Notes: generated from the letters alone by a model not told the origin. A stretch of 64,000 bases of DNA from Neonectria sp. B-13 (GCA_002682825.1 NOKP01000004.1:451711-515710), one strand, 5' to 3'; positions 10,272 to 20,127 are shown, counted from the first letter of the stretch. Translations and numbers: made by a program.

Positions 10272-12091
10272 ATGCATATATTCACGGCCCTACTAGGCCT
10301 CGTGTCCCTAGCTCAAGGCTCCAAGACCGGCAAGCCAAGCTCTTACGAGTACATCGTTGTGGGCTCAGGGCCTGGAGGGGTGCCTCTTGCTGCCAATCTT
10401 TCTCGGAGCCGCTACACGGTTTTGCTACACGGTTTTGCTCATCGACGCAGGCGATGATCAAATCGACAACCCAAATTCCCACATGGTGTACAACAACAAC
10501 AACACGCCGGCCATAATGATACCCTCACGAGATGGGACCTTTTTGTCTCTTGGGGCACGCCGGAAGTTGATTCTGAGTACGAATTCATAACCTGGCGGCA
10601 GACGGATGGCGAGTTCTACGTGGGACTGAATCCACCTGAAGGAGCGGAGCGCCTGGGCATTTATTACCCTCGCGCTGGCACCATTGGAGGTTGCGCCATG
10701 CACAATGCTGCTTCTCTAGCGTTGCTGGCCGATGTCGACTGGCAAGACGTCGTTGACATCACTGGCGATGAAGGATGGACAGTCGAAAACATGCGAAAGC
10801 ATTTTATTCGGCTAGAGAGGTGTAACTATCTTCGAAACGGGAGCACTCCAAGCCATGGCTTTACTGGCTACCTCGACACTTCTCAAGCCGATTTCTCTTG
10901 GGTCCGGAATGAACCTGATCTTACGACTCTTACGACCTTCTTTTCCGAAGCCTTAGGAGGTAGTGAGACCGGGCAGACATTATACGAGTCATTAGGCCGG
11001 GACATCAACGCAGACGACCCTCTGACAGACGGAATGGTTGGCGTCATCACACCACACGCCCATTCGAGAAATGGTGTCAGGTTCAGCCCACTCAACTATA
11101 TTCGTGATACCATCGCGAGTGCTAGGCTTTATCCTCTCACCGTTCAGCCGAACACGCTGCTTACAAAGGTCCTCTTCTCAGATACCCATTCTCGAGGCAA
11201 AGAGTCCAAGGCAATTGGCGTAGAGTTCCTCCAAGGCCAGAGCCTATACGCCGCTGATCCTCGCCATCAATCGAATACTGCCGGCACCCGAGGTCGAACC
11301 TTCGCAACTAGGGAAGTTATCATTGCTGGCGGTGCATTCAACTCACCCCAAATTCTCAAGCTCAGCGGCATTGGACCTGCGGCAGAGCTGAAAAAGTTCG
11401 GTATCCCTCTCGTGAAAGACCTCCCCGATATCGGCGCGAACATGAAGGACAATTATGAAGCAGTCTTATACGGGACATTCGCTCAGCCAGTTACCGGGTT
11501 CTTCGATATGTTCTACAAATCAACCGTGGCTCTACGCAGCCGCGATGTTCAGTTCTACTGTAGCAGAACTTCATCGGCATGTGGCCCGGGATGCCGGGTT
11601 GGAATAAAAACGAGTTTGAGTGCGGGTTTATGCAGCTTCATCCACGCAATACCAACGGCACTGTTAAGCTTCAATCAGCAGACCCGAAAGACGTCCCAGA
11701 TGTTCACCTCGGCTTCTTTCAACAGGGCGATGATGATGATCTAGAGTCAATCATAGAAGCTATCAACTTTATCCGCCCTCAGTTCAACAACTTGACCGGA
11801 AACGCCTTCACGGAGCTTCGTCCTTGTGCTGTGGGCGTCTAATGCACCGACGACTTCCAGAGGAGGTACCTTTGCAGCCAAGCTCACTCTCACCATGCTT
11901 CGGGAACTTGCGCCATTGGTTCAGATGATGATCCTCTAGCCGTTCTGGATTCCAAGTTTCAAGTCAGAAGTGTTCGCAACCTTCGCGTTGTTGACGGTTC
12001 TGCTTTCCCCATGCAGCCAGAAGCAGTCCCTAGCCTGTCTACTTTTATAATTGGCGAAAAGGCTTTTCCCAATATTCTAGCCAGTGTCTAA
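10272..12091 (+). pseudogene. GMC oxidoreductase pseudogene (glucose-methanol-choline family)
   Basis: A decayed FAD-dependent GMC oxidoreductase. The original start (10272) encodes a signal-peptide-like N-terminus followed by YIVVGSGPGGVPLAANL, the dinucleotide-binding motif. A perfect 13-bp tandem duplication (10413-10425 and 10426-10438) shifts the frame. A second shift lies near 10526, after which the frame reads WDLFVSWGTPEVDSEYEF and RAGTIGGCAMHNAA. GGAFNSPQILKLSGIGP follows at about 11330. A third shift is near 11561, before NFIGMWPGMPGW. A stop falls at 11840-11842, after which the conserved C-terminus reappears out of frame (SHHASGTCAIGS, LRVVDGSAFPMQPE) and ends at 12091. At least four lesions rule out a functional product. 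The reading is by eye; exact indel positions may be off by a few bases. Confidence 0.88.
10413..10438 (+). repeat. 13-bp perfect tandem duplication (frameshifting)
   Basis: TACACGGTTTTGC occurs twice head to tail. Removing one copy restores the reading from the Rossmann motif into VLLIDAGDDQ. This looks like replication slippage and is the first disabling lesion of the GMC gene. Confidence 0.9.
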
Positions 12092-13186
12092 ACAAGTAGC
12101 CAGGATTGACTCTACCAAAGGTCTACTGTAGGCTAGGGCTTCCTTTGCCACCGGGCTAAATTCGCCCAAGCTCTTTTGCCTATAGAGGAGCATTTCAAAA
12201 GTTTAGTCCTAAGAAAAGCCATTATGCCATTAACCCTGGGCTAAATACACTAAGAACTTTATGTATTTATCTATTAGCTAAGGCCTGCTAAGTCTTTAGT
12301 GTACTAAAGGCCCTAACTGGCCTAATACCTCTAAATCTATTGAGGACTTAGCAGATAACTTGCCATTGTTGGGCAATACAGCTTGTATTTTGAGGTATCT
12401 GATAAGGGTTAAGTGATGGTGTCTCTAGCGCGGGACAGGACTTTTGAAATGCTCCTCCGTAGTCTAACATCAATTGATATCGAATAGTCCATGGGTTCGC
12501 AACTCGCAAGCGTATAGCCAGCATGCATCGGCAGTTCAGCAAAAAGTACAATTTCCACTTAATCGAACTGATTCTAGTGAGCATTTTATCAATAGTAGTC
12601 TCAAGGTCAACATATCATTTATAGAAATTGTATATTAACGAGCTATTTTCAGTAATTGCCAAGTAAAGGAAGCCAGCTTTGCACTGAATGGCTCTTCAGG
12701 TTCTCGAGCCTTTCCCAGCTACCAATTCAAGGACTCGGTAGCCATGTTCGTAGAACACACGATGTGACGTGCTCCCAATCCCCGGCGACGCAAGACCCCT
12801 ATTTTGGCGTAGGGTGGCGTGAACCCGCATGGTATTTGCTTGGTCGGAGAGTCGCACCAGTCCTAACTCCGTGCCTCGCTATCTCGTTAACTCCGGCGAA
12901 ACAACTGATCCTGGGCTTTATTGAACAAGGCCACGACGGGCTCTAAGAAATATGGTGAGATCAATGTGCATCTGGTACCTGCGCGGACTTAAGCTTCGCG
13001 ACATTAGTTGGGAAATCAGTAAAAGCGAATACCGAGCCGGGCTTCAATTACAAAAAGCCTAGCTATCTAGAGTTCAGTTTTCTGTAATATATTCAATAAA
13101 TTCCTTTATGTATTCTTATCATTGTCTTGATTATTGCTTTGCTCTATGTGGCACCATTATTACACAACTTAGTCACGACTGACAGC
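12092..13186. other. AT-rich intergenic region with MITE copy 1
   Basis: Between the GMC pseudogene and the SDR gene. It contains the element at 12181-12461. Bases 12540-12660 and 13040-13140 are AT-rich; the latter is the likely SDR promoter. No coding potential recognised. Confidence 0.4.
12181..12461 (+). mobile_element. MITE copy 1 (non-autonomous TIR element, TA-flanked)
   Basis: A 281-bp AT-rich element without coding capacity. Left end TATAGAGGAGCATTTCAAAA and right end, on the opposite strand, TACGGAGGAGCATTTCAAAA form terminal inverted repeats of about 20 bp with TA at both outer ends. This suits a Tc1/mariner-type MITE with TA target duplication. An inverted second copy lies at 16218-16494. 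No transposase is present in the window. The family name is unknown. Confidence 0.8.
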
Positions 13187-14272
13187 ATGTCATCCAAGCT
13201 AGAGAAGGATGTCTCCTGGGAAGGCAGCGTACGTGGAACGCTGTACAAACAACTTCGAGTCCATCCAAAGCCTCTTCAACCGCTCCCTAACCTCCAAGGC
13301 CAAACTGCGATAATCACCGGCGGCAATGGCGGCCTTGGGTTTGAAGCAGGGCGACAACTCCTTGGTCTGGGACTATCGCATTTGATACTTGCAGTCCGGT
13401 CTCAGACGAAAGGCGATGCCGCCGCCGCAAAACTTAGGGAAGAGTTCCCCGATTCTGTCATCGGCGTTTCTATCATTGATCTGGCCGACTACTCCTCCAT
13501 CCTTTCTTTCTGCCAACGATGCCGCGATTTGCACAACCCTATCAACTACGTCATCCTCAATGCCGGGCTACAGAACATCAGCTTTGAGAAGAATAGTGAG
13601 ACAGGACATGAGGCAGTGCTGCAGACGAATTACCTATCGACAGTACTCCTTCTTCTCTTACTTATCCCGATCGTCAAGGAGAAGCACATCAAGACCAAAA
13701 CTAACCAGCCCCCTGTCGTCACTACTGTTGGGTCAGATACCATGTATTTTAGCAACTTCGACTCACCAGGTCCAATCTTCACCCAAATGGACGAACCTGG
13801 CCGCTTCTCCAGGTTTCAGCAGTACTCGGGCTCGAAGCTTCTACTGATGATGTTCATCGCTCGACTCGCTGAAAAAGTCAACCCGGATGACGTGATCATC
13901 AACGTCTGTAACCCAGGTTTGACGGGTGGGACAAGTTTAGGGCTGGACGGGGCTGGACTCTTGGCCCGATCCGCAGCCGGCTTGTTCAATAAGGCGTTGG
14001 GTCGGTCAACCTTCTCTGGGGCGAGCAACTACATTCACGCACTATTGGCCGAGGGAAAACAAAGCCATGGTAGTTTTGTTAGTGAGTGGTCAATCAAGCC
14101 GTAAGTATTGGTCTTGAAATACTCTGACTGTCAATTTAACTCGTGGCTTAGGTATGCGGCCGTCATGTATACAAAGCCGGGTAACGATCTCGCCAACAAA
14201 CTGTGGCAGGAAACTAAAGAGGAGCTAAAGTTTGCCTCTACGCTCGGCGCTCAAGAGTTCTACAGTTCCTAA
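13187..14272 (+). CDS. Short-chain dehydrogenase/reductase
   Basis: NAD(P)-dependent SDR of 344 residues, resembling the retinol dehydrogenase/WW-oxidoreductase-like fungal group. Exons are 13187-14100 and 14152-14272; the 51-bp intron begins GTAAGT and ends CTTAG. Visible motifs: cofactor-binding TGGNGGLG near residue 43, NAGLQ near 128, and catalytic YSGSK (Y-x3-K) near 216. A Leu-rich stretch follows the NAG motif. The first ATG (13187) is used; upstream the frame is open only from a TTG. Substrate unknown. It lies between two inverted MITEs beside a GMC relic and a GFA-domain gene, a setting that resembles a remnant metabolic cluster, but no backbone enzyme is present in this window. Confidence 0.88.
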
Positions 14273-15098
14273 AGGCACTATCGCTAGCTACAGCTGAAGA
14301 AATGAGGATGAAATATGAGATGCGAGTGTAAAAGAAGTATAATGAATGATGCTTACATCGTTTCGCAGACGTGAAGATGGGTCTTCTTCAAGATTATTCA
14401 GTTCAATAATGTATAATACAATAGGAATATGATATGTTTCTCTCGTGTTTTATTTTAGATATTAGCTAGTACCTTCCTCGCTATTCTGCCCAGCTCTTCA
14501 ACAATGCTCCCGTCAGTAATCACATGCACACAAACAGCCGTCATTTAATCTCTTTACCTGAAGGCGCGAATTCAAAAGGTCCATCTTAGGTGCCTCGTGC
14601 TGTGAATGGTACAACCACTGTTACGCCCTCACACACCGTCTCATCCAGGCTCTCCTCCTTGACTCGCGTCACACTGCCCATGGTTGTCGGGCTCTCTATT
14701 CCGTGCCGTGCGCCCTACGTCCCGCCGTAGGGCGTGAGAAGGGCGCAGGGCGCGAAGTAGATGATGTTGCCGAATGCCGAAGTCTTCAATCAAGCTCCAA
14801 TCACAGTCCACCAAGGTATGGTCATTCCACACTATCTTCATACCGGTGATTCGTCGTTCAATGATATGAGCGACGTTCCGCGAGGCTTGGAGAGCGACGA
14901 TCCGCGGAAGAGGACTAAGAGCGATATTCCGCGGAAGATGATGAGAAACTTCTCTGTTTCCCCGGTGCTTGAATCAATTGCAGCTTTTATAAAGTATCTC
15001 AGATCCACCTTTCATTGCTTTCTTTGAGCATCCTTCCTCCCTGATTATCTACCAACTTTCAGGCTCCTCGCCAAGTCTGATCACAACCGTTATATCCA
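14273..15098. promoter_or_regulatory. Intergenic region and promoter of the GFA gene
   Basis: About 825 bp. It holds the SDR 3' UTR, a TATAAAG box at 14988-14994 and, just upstream, three spaced copies of a CCGCG-centred motif listed separately. No ORF is supported. Confidence 0.5.
14869..14937 (+). promoter_or_regulatory. Three spaced repeats with TTCCGCGGAA palindrome
   Basis: Starts at 14869 (GAGCGACGTTCCGCGAGG), 14892 (GAGCGACGATCCGCGGAAG) and 14919 (GAGCGATATTCCGCGGAAG). Spacing is 23 and 27 bp and the last copy ends about 50 bp before a TATA box. The core CCGCGG is a pair of CGG half-sites, the kind of triplet bound by Zn2Cys6 dimers. This suggests an operator for the GFA gene; the binding factor is unknown. 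Confidence 0.55.
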
Positions 15099-16211
15099 AT
15101 GCCTATCACAACTTTGCAAGCGGCCTGCCTGTGTGCTTCCGTGTCGCAAGAAGTCACGCTGAAGGCTGAACATGGCTCAGACACAGTAAATCTGTCGCTC
15201 TGTCATTGCGACACATGCCGACACACATCAGGATTGTTATGCACATCTTACTATCCAACCACTGCGCCTAAGCTCTCCAGCTCTTTGCAGGCCTACCATC
15301 CGAATAGCACATCAACGCGCTACTTTTGCACTACCTGCGGATGTCACCTTTTCCGATCAAGGGAATGCGAGGACGGAATTGTAGATTGGGGAGCGGCCAC
15401 GGGTGCAGTCACTTGTCTTTCAACGCCAAATCGAGAACCAGGTCTATATGCATCGCACCAGCATGTCTCTGATACCATGGATGGTGGGCTCTCTGTCTGG
15501 ATGACGAATCTAGACGACCATTTTAGGGAGCAAAAGGCCAAAACACGCCCGTTGCAATCAAACGAGCCCACGAACAAGCCCCTGGAAGCTTCTTGCGCTT
15601 GTGGCAACGTGAGATTCCACATTACCCGTCCTAACGAGGACAGCCGTGGACCGCGCCGCAACTTTCCCGATCTCATGTTTCCAGACAAAACCACAGAGGA
15701 ACACATAAAGCAGAACTCTGCCGATAACAAGTGGTGGATTCCAAACAACGGGAGTAAGTATCTCGCTGGAACGTGCGCCTGCCGATCTTGTCGACTCATC
15801 TCGGGTTTTGAAGTTCAGACATGGGCATTTGTTCCCAGGCGAAACATATTCTTTCATGTTCCTGGAACAAACGAAACAGAAACCATCGTTCCCTTAGACT
15901 TCGACACTCTTCCCCCTGGCGTCTTGAAGTCCTACTCTTCATCCCCTGACGTTGTGCGCGAGTTTTGTGGAACCTGTGGTGCCACCGTTTTCTGGCACGA
16001 GAAAGCTCGCTCTGATGTAATTGACGTCAGCGTCGGGCTTCTTCGGGCACCAGATGGGGCGAGGGCAGAAAGTTGGCTTGAATGGTGGCTTGAGAGGGTC
16101 AGTTTCGCCGAGGAAGTAGGCACTGGAAGGGTTGGTTCGGAAGCAACTGTCGCATCCGAGTTGATTGATGCATTGGAGCATGGCATGAAGGCAAGAATGG
16201 ACTTTACTTGA
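15099..16211 (+). CDS. Two-domain GFA/CENP-V-type zinc protein
   Basis: Single-exon, 370 residues. Two tandem copies of the glutathione-dependent formaldehyde-activating (GFA/CENP-V) fold are visible through their zinc cysteines. The first has CLC (residues 10-12), CHCDTC (35-40) and CTTCGC (77-82). The second has CAC near 169-171, CACRSC near 228 and CGTCG near 293. Most fungal GFA proteins have one domain of about 130-150 residues; the doubling is less common but known. Family enzymes are proposed to bind glutathione adducts; activity here is not established. The promoter carries three palindromic sites and a TATA box. The stop codon lies only 6 bp before MITE copy 2, so the 3' UTR must run into transposon sequence. 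Confidence 0.87.
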   Translation: MPITTLQAACLCASVSQEVTLKAEHGSDTVNLSLCHCDTCRHTSGLLCTSYYPTTAPKLSSSLQAYHPNSTSTRYFCTTCGCHLFRSRECEDGIVDWGAATGAVTCLSTPNREPGLYASHQHVSDTMDGGLSVWMTNLDDHFREQKAKTRPLQSNEPTNKPLEASCACGNVRFHITRPNEDSRGPRRNFPDLMFPDKTTEEHIKQNSADNKWWIPNNGSKYLAGTCACRSCRLISGFEVQTWAFVPRRNIFFHVPGTNETETIVPLDFDTLPPGVLKSYSSSPDVVREFCGTCGATVFWHEKARSDVIDVSVGLLRAPDGARAESWLEWWLERVSFAEEVGTGRVGSEATVASELIDALEHGMKARMDFT

Positions 16212-16217
16212 AGGCAC

Positions 16218-16494
16218 TACGGAGGAGCATTTCAAAGTCCTATCCCGCTCTAGAGACACCATATCCTTTGATCCTTGTCAGATACCTCAAAATACAAGCT
16301 GTGTTATCCAACAATAACAAGTTATCCGCCAAGTCCTCAGGGATATTAGGGCATTTATGGCCTTTAGTACCCTAAAGGCTTAGCAGGCCTTAGCTAATAG
16401 ATAAATATATAAAGTACTTAGTGTATTTAACCTAAGGTTAATAGTATAATTGCTTATTCTTAGGACTAAACTTTTAAAATGCTAAAATAGAGTA
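16218..16494 (-). mobile_element. MITE copy 2 (inverted relative to copy 1, degraded end)
   Basis: About 277 bp aligning by eye along its whole length with the reverse complement of 12181-12461, at roughly 80 percent identity. The end at 16218 keeps TACGGAGGAGCATTTC; the other end is degraded (CTTTTAAAATGCTAAAATAG). Several differences are G-to-A or C-to-T, compatible with RIP-type mutation. It begins 6 bp after the GFA stop codon. Confidence 0.78.
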
Positions 16495-16654
16495 TTTCAG
16501 GGGTTGATTCTAATCACTTATTTAAATATTAGCTGGAATATTATAAAAAGCCTTCTTATTAATTATAAAATAGATAAGCTAGGGACTGCTCCTTCCTAGT
16601 TGCATGGGGTAAGACGGGGTTTTCTTTTATCGTTCAAGGCGTAATCGCTCGTTT
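16495..16654. other. AT-rich flank of MITE copy 2
   Basis: Bases 16500-16600 are strongly AT-rich with many TA steps, unlike surrounding genes; possibly RIP-mutated DNA. No gene. Confidence 0.35.
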
Positions 16655-17293
16655 TCACGTTTCGTCCCCGAGCACAGATCCATTATGAAAACCCAATCGG
16701 TATGGACAACCTTCAATTTTGCCCGGAAGGATTTCCAGAGCTTTGGCAAACTCGTCGTCACTCACTTTGGGAAGTTCGATTACCAGGGTGTGCCAAAGGT
16801 GGTTGATTGCATGGCATGTTGGAAAGATGTGCTTCGCCAGGTACATGATGACCTCGTCAGGGAGGTACTCGCCGACAATGATGAGATCGAGTATCTCGCG
16901 ATCGACATGGACACCCGGGCCGCAACCAGGACTGCCATAGGAATCAAGAGGGTCGGGGTCTTCGAGAGTTTTCCAGATAGTGACGAGACCAGCAATAATG
17001 AGAGGCAGCCGAACGTCTAATGGAGTGTCGAAGTCCTCACAACTCAGCACAAGAAAAGGCATCTGGTAGTCCACTTTACAGACGCCGAAAGTTTCTCTCA
17101 AATATTCTTCGAGCACTTCCCGATTCTCGTCGCAAACATGGTGCACCTCCAACGAACCATCAGCGCCAACGAAGGAAAACTCTTCAAAGTCGAGCGATGA
17201 GGTCAGCTCATCGTACTTGGTTTTGGGTGCTTCGGGTTTCAACTCTGCGAAGGTCGCTGATTGCGACTCAGGAAGCTCGTCGGATGGATCCAT
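16655..17293 (-). CDS. Hypothetical acidic protein
   Basis: Not recognised. A 212-residue, intronless acidic ORF beginning MDPSDELPES. No signal peptide or clear transmembrane segment; a hydrophobic patch lies near residues 93-107. The start is supported by a well-formed 5' UTR intron directly upstream (17351-17296: donor GTGAGTG, branch GGCTAAC, acceptor TTTACAG, then CA before the ATG). The C-terminus lies next to the AT-rich, possibly RIP-affected zone beside MITE copy 2, so the present stop may shorten an older protein. It could be a lineage-specific protein. Confidence 0.6.
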   Translation of the reverse strand: MDPSDELPESQSATFAELKPEAPKTKYDELTSSLDFEEFSFVGADGSLEVHHVCDENREVLEEYLRETFGVCKVDYQMPFLVLSCEDFDTPLDVRLPLIIAGLVTIWKTLEDPDPLDSYGSPGCGPGVHVDREILDLIIVGEYLPDEVIMYLAKHIFPTCHAINHLWHTLVIELPKVSDDEFAKALEILPGKIEGCPYRLGFHNGSVLGDET

Positions 17294-17295
17294 TG

Positions 17296-17351
17296 CTGTA
17301 AAGCTTTGGGTTAGCCGAGTCGCACGCCAAGTCGGATACCCAAGCACTCAC
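17296..17351 (-). other. 5' UTR intron of the hypothetical acidic protein gene
   Basis: A 56-bp segment on the minus strand with GTGAGTG donor, GGCTAACC branch site and TTTACAG acceptor, ending three bases before the ATG at 17293. It defines gene direction and start. Confidence 0.6.
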
Positions 17352-18322
17352 GTTTCTCCAGGTCACTAGGCTTCTGCAAGTCTCAACAACGCGCGAACCG
17401 TCGACAAGCTTTGGGAAAGATTGGAGGTAAAGGGCATCTTTAAAGGCACGCGGCGGAGAAAGAAAAAGATATGGCACCTTGAGAACAAGGTTCAGGCAGC
17501 ACAACCGTGTTCTTTGAGTGCCGTAAGCTCCAAGCACGTCACGGGATCCACGTTGGGGAAACTTTGCCCTGGCAGTGAGCCGCAGGGGTCCGGCTGAGTG
17601 TCGTCTACCATAGATGGGCTTCGGTACAAGGCAATCCGTGGCTCCCAGGCGCTTCAGCTCATCGTGGTCCTTCGACGAGGCTATCGTGAGAATAGGGAAA
17701 CTATGCTCCGTTTAAACTACAAGATGGCCGTGGCTACTAAGCCCGATGCAGACCGTCTACAGCCAGGCCTCCCCTGTGCTCAGTGTATTACGTTGGCCAT
17801 ATCAGGCTAAACACGGTCCCCTTTGAGAACGGAGCCCGGCTTCCCCAAGGCCAAGGGAGGCCATCATGGTTGTGGGGATTTAACCCGGCAATGCGGGGCC
17901 ACGGAGGATTACGACCTAGAGGTGCAGCCTCATGACTTAGAGGTACAAAAATTCCAGCTACTTCGTAGAGCAGTCATGAGGGAACAACCCGCACGCGAAA
18001 GAGCATGGAAAAAATAGAGAGACCAGGCGACAAAGCTTCGGCGTTATTAATCAGAATTGGAAGTGGTCTAGATGCCCGCATAGAGTTGCCGAGTCTGCTC
18101 CGAACGGTCCGGAAGGGTTAGCCCGCAGTGGGGTCGCTGGATGAATATCCCCTCACTCCCTGCGAAGCTTTGGGGAGTCATACTGGCGGGGGAGGGAGAA
18201 GAGGAGGGGGAGCTTCTTCTACTTCGTAACTTCTTTTCTCTTCCAACAATCATCTTTGGCTGTACTCTTCCAAGCTTCCCACCTCTCAACTCCCCTGCCT
18301 ACCAGCTCGCATTGCCTTCAAC
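17352..18322. other. Intergenic region before formyl-THF deformylase
   Basis: About 970 bp with only short unconvincing ORFs. Bases 18190-18300 are CT/TC-rich and are the likely leader of the deformylase gene. No RNA gene recognised. Confidence 0.4.
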
Positions 18323-19174
18323 ATGGCCAATGACCACATCCTCACGCTGTCGTGCCCCGACAAGCCCGGCATCGTGCACGCGGTGACGGGCATCTTCGCG
18401 GCCAACAAGCACAACATCCTCGACCTCCAGCAGTTCTCGGACCCCGTGTCGGACCGCTTCTTCATGCGCGTGCACTTCGGCCCCACCGAGACGGAGAAGA
18501 CGGAGCACCTCGACGCGGCCTTTGACGCCCTCGCGGCGCAGTACACGATGGACTACGACATCCGGCCCGTGGCGCGCAAGGTGCGCGTGCTCATCATGGT
18601 GTCCAAGATCGGCCACTGCCTCAACGACCTGCTCTTCCGCATGAAGACTGGCCAGCTGCGCGTCGAGGTGCCCGTCATCGTGTCCAACCACCCGGACTAC
18701 GAGGCGCTGGCCACCAGCTACGGCATCGAGTTCCACCACCTGCCCGTCACCAAGGACACCAAGGCGCAGCAGGAGTCGCAGGTGCTGGAGCTGGTCAAGC
18801 AGCACGGCATCGAGCTGGTGGTGCTGGCGCGCTACATGCAGGTGCTCTCGCCGACGCTGTGCTCCGCCATGTCCGGCCGCATCATCAACATCCACCACAG
18901 CTTCCTGCCGTCCTTCAAGGGCGCCAAGCCCTACCACCAGGCCTACGACCGCGGCGTCAAGATCATCGGCGCCACCGCCCACTTCGTCACCGCCGACCTG
19001 GACGAGGGCCCCATCATCGAGCAGCGCGTCGCCCGCGTCGACCACAACATGAACGCCAAGGAGCTGACCGAGGAGGGCTCCAACGTCGAGAGCCAGGTGC
19101 TGGCCGCCGCCGTGCGCTGGTACGCCGAGCGCCGCCTGTTCCTGAACGGCTCCAAGACGGTCGTCTTCAACTAG
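18323..19174 (+). CDS. purU: Formyltetrahydrofolate deformylase
   Basis: Hydrolyses 10-formyl-tetrahydrofolate to formate and tetrahydrofolate, balancing one-carbon pools. The 283-residue product has the usual family length. An N-terminal ACT domain (residues about 5-80, LTLSCPDKPGIVHAVTGIF) is followed by the formyltransferase fold (about 87-275). The catalytic Asn-His-Asp set is present: N189 and H191 in INIHHSFLPSFKG, and D227 in TADLDEGP. The gene has no intron and is markedly GC-rich at third codon positions, which opens a long antisense frame that should be ignored. Bacterial and fungal PurU are closely similar, so the intronless form may reflect old transfer, but this cannot be judged without a tree. 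Confidence 0.93.
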   Translation: MANDHILTLSCPDKPGIVHAVTGIFAANKHNILDLQQFSDPVSDRFFMRVHFGPTETEKTEHLDAAFDALAAQYTMDYDIRPVARKVRVLIMVSKIGHCLNDLLFRMKTGQLRVEVPVIVSNHPDYEALATSYGIEFHHLPVTKDTKAQQESQVLELVKQHGIELVVLARYMQVLSPTLCSAMSGRIINIHHSFLPSFKGAKPYHQAYDRGVKIIGATAHFVTADLDEGPIIEQRVARVDHNMNAKELTEEGSNVESQVLAAAVRWYAERRLFLNGSKTVVFN

Positions 19175-19785
19175 GCGCACCGCCTACTTTACTTTGCTTT
19201 ACATCTTCTGGTTGGAAAAGGGCGAAAATTTGGCTTTCCACCTCAGTCGTCAGTATGAATGACCACTTGAAGCAGACCGGCTGAGTCCAGGCGTTTTGCA
19301 CAAAAGTAATTTACAGCGAATTGAATAAAGCAGTTGTGTCTTCACCGCGTGATCGTAATGTCCATCAGCTAATTGATGTTGTCAAGCTGCACACTTCCGG
19401 CTGCGATTCACTCCGAGTCTCGATGGGACCGTGTGTTAGTCAGTCGATATGAGGCGTAACTTAAAATAGTGAGACAGAGAGTCGGTGAAGCGAGGGTAAA
19501 GGGCAAATCCACCGCCCTGAAAATGCCGGACAAATTCGTCTCGACACCCGATTGATTCCTCCCTTGCTACATTTCTTCTTCTTTCTTTCCTCTCACTCTT
19601 TATCTCATCCACTAAACTTCCTGGTGCCCTGCCTCCCTCTGATGCTCTCTCTACATCATCCTGCAGGGTGGCAAGCTCCACCTCCGCCTCTCAACCCCAA
19701 CCAAGCTCCCCCGTTCGCCGCCTTAGCGTCTCCTTGTCCTGACACGCCGTTTATACTGCAATATCAGAGAAAACTCTCATCCAAT
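19175..19785. other. Intergenic region before the tRNA pair
   Basis: About 610 bp holding the deformylase 3' UTR and a pyrimidine-rich stretch near 19560-19660. No ORF is supported. Confidence 0.4.
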
Positions 19786-19873
19786 CCCCGAGTAGCTCAG
19801 CTGGAAGAGCGTTCGGCTGTAACTGCCACCTTTGATTACCGAAAGGTCACCTGTTCGAGCCAGGTCTCGGGGA
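19786..19873 (+). tRNA. tRNA-Tyr (GTA) with 15-nt intron, copy 1
   Basis: Folds as a full cloverleaf: acceptor CCCCGAG/CTCGGGG, D-stem GCTC/GAGC, anticodon stem TTCGG/CCGAA, variable AGGTC, T-stem ACCTG/CAGGT with loop TTCGAGC, discriminator A. The anticodon loop is CT-GTA-A, then a 15-nt intron (CTGCCACCTTTGATT) at the canonical position after base 37, then A. Mature length is 73 nt before CCA. A T-run just downstream (about 19880-19885) is a Pol III terminator. Confidence 0.95.
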
Positions 19874-20039
19874 TCTGAATATCTTTTTGCTCTTTTGCTG
19901 TCATTCTGGGTGAGGTCTGTCTCTTTTTACCCCTGAGGTAAATGACGAAATTTTTTCCATCGGCCTAGTCCCTGCGGGGTCTATATCCATCATTAACGCG
20001 CCATCATCTCAGCAAAGACCCTGTCTTCCATTAGCAACT

Positions 20040-20127
20040 CCCCGAGTAGCTCAGCTGGAAGAGCGTTCGGCTGTAATTGCCACCTTTGATTACCGAAAGG
20101 TCACCTGTTCGAGCCAGGTCTCGGGGA
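20040..20127 (+). tRNA. tRNA-Tyr (GTA) with 15-nt intron, copy 2
   Basis: Identical to copy 1 except for one C-to-T change in the first base of the intron (TTGCCACCTTTGATT). It lies 254 bp downstream in the same direction and is followed by a T-run (about 20133-20138) as Pol III terminator. Flanking sequences differ, so the duplication is limited to the gene or is old. Confidence 0.95.

Noticed and set aside
18299..19180. 293-codon antisense frame over the formyl-THF deformylase gene
   Set aside because: A shadow caused by GC-rich third codon positions; composition (Val, Asp, Gly, Leu, His repeats) is not protein-like and the + strand gene is certain.
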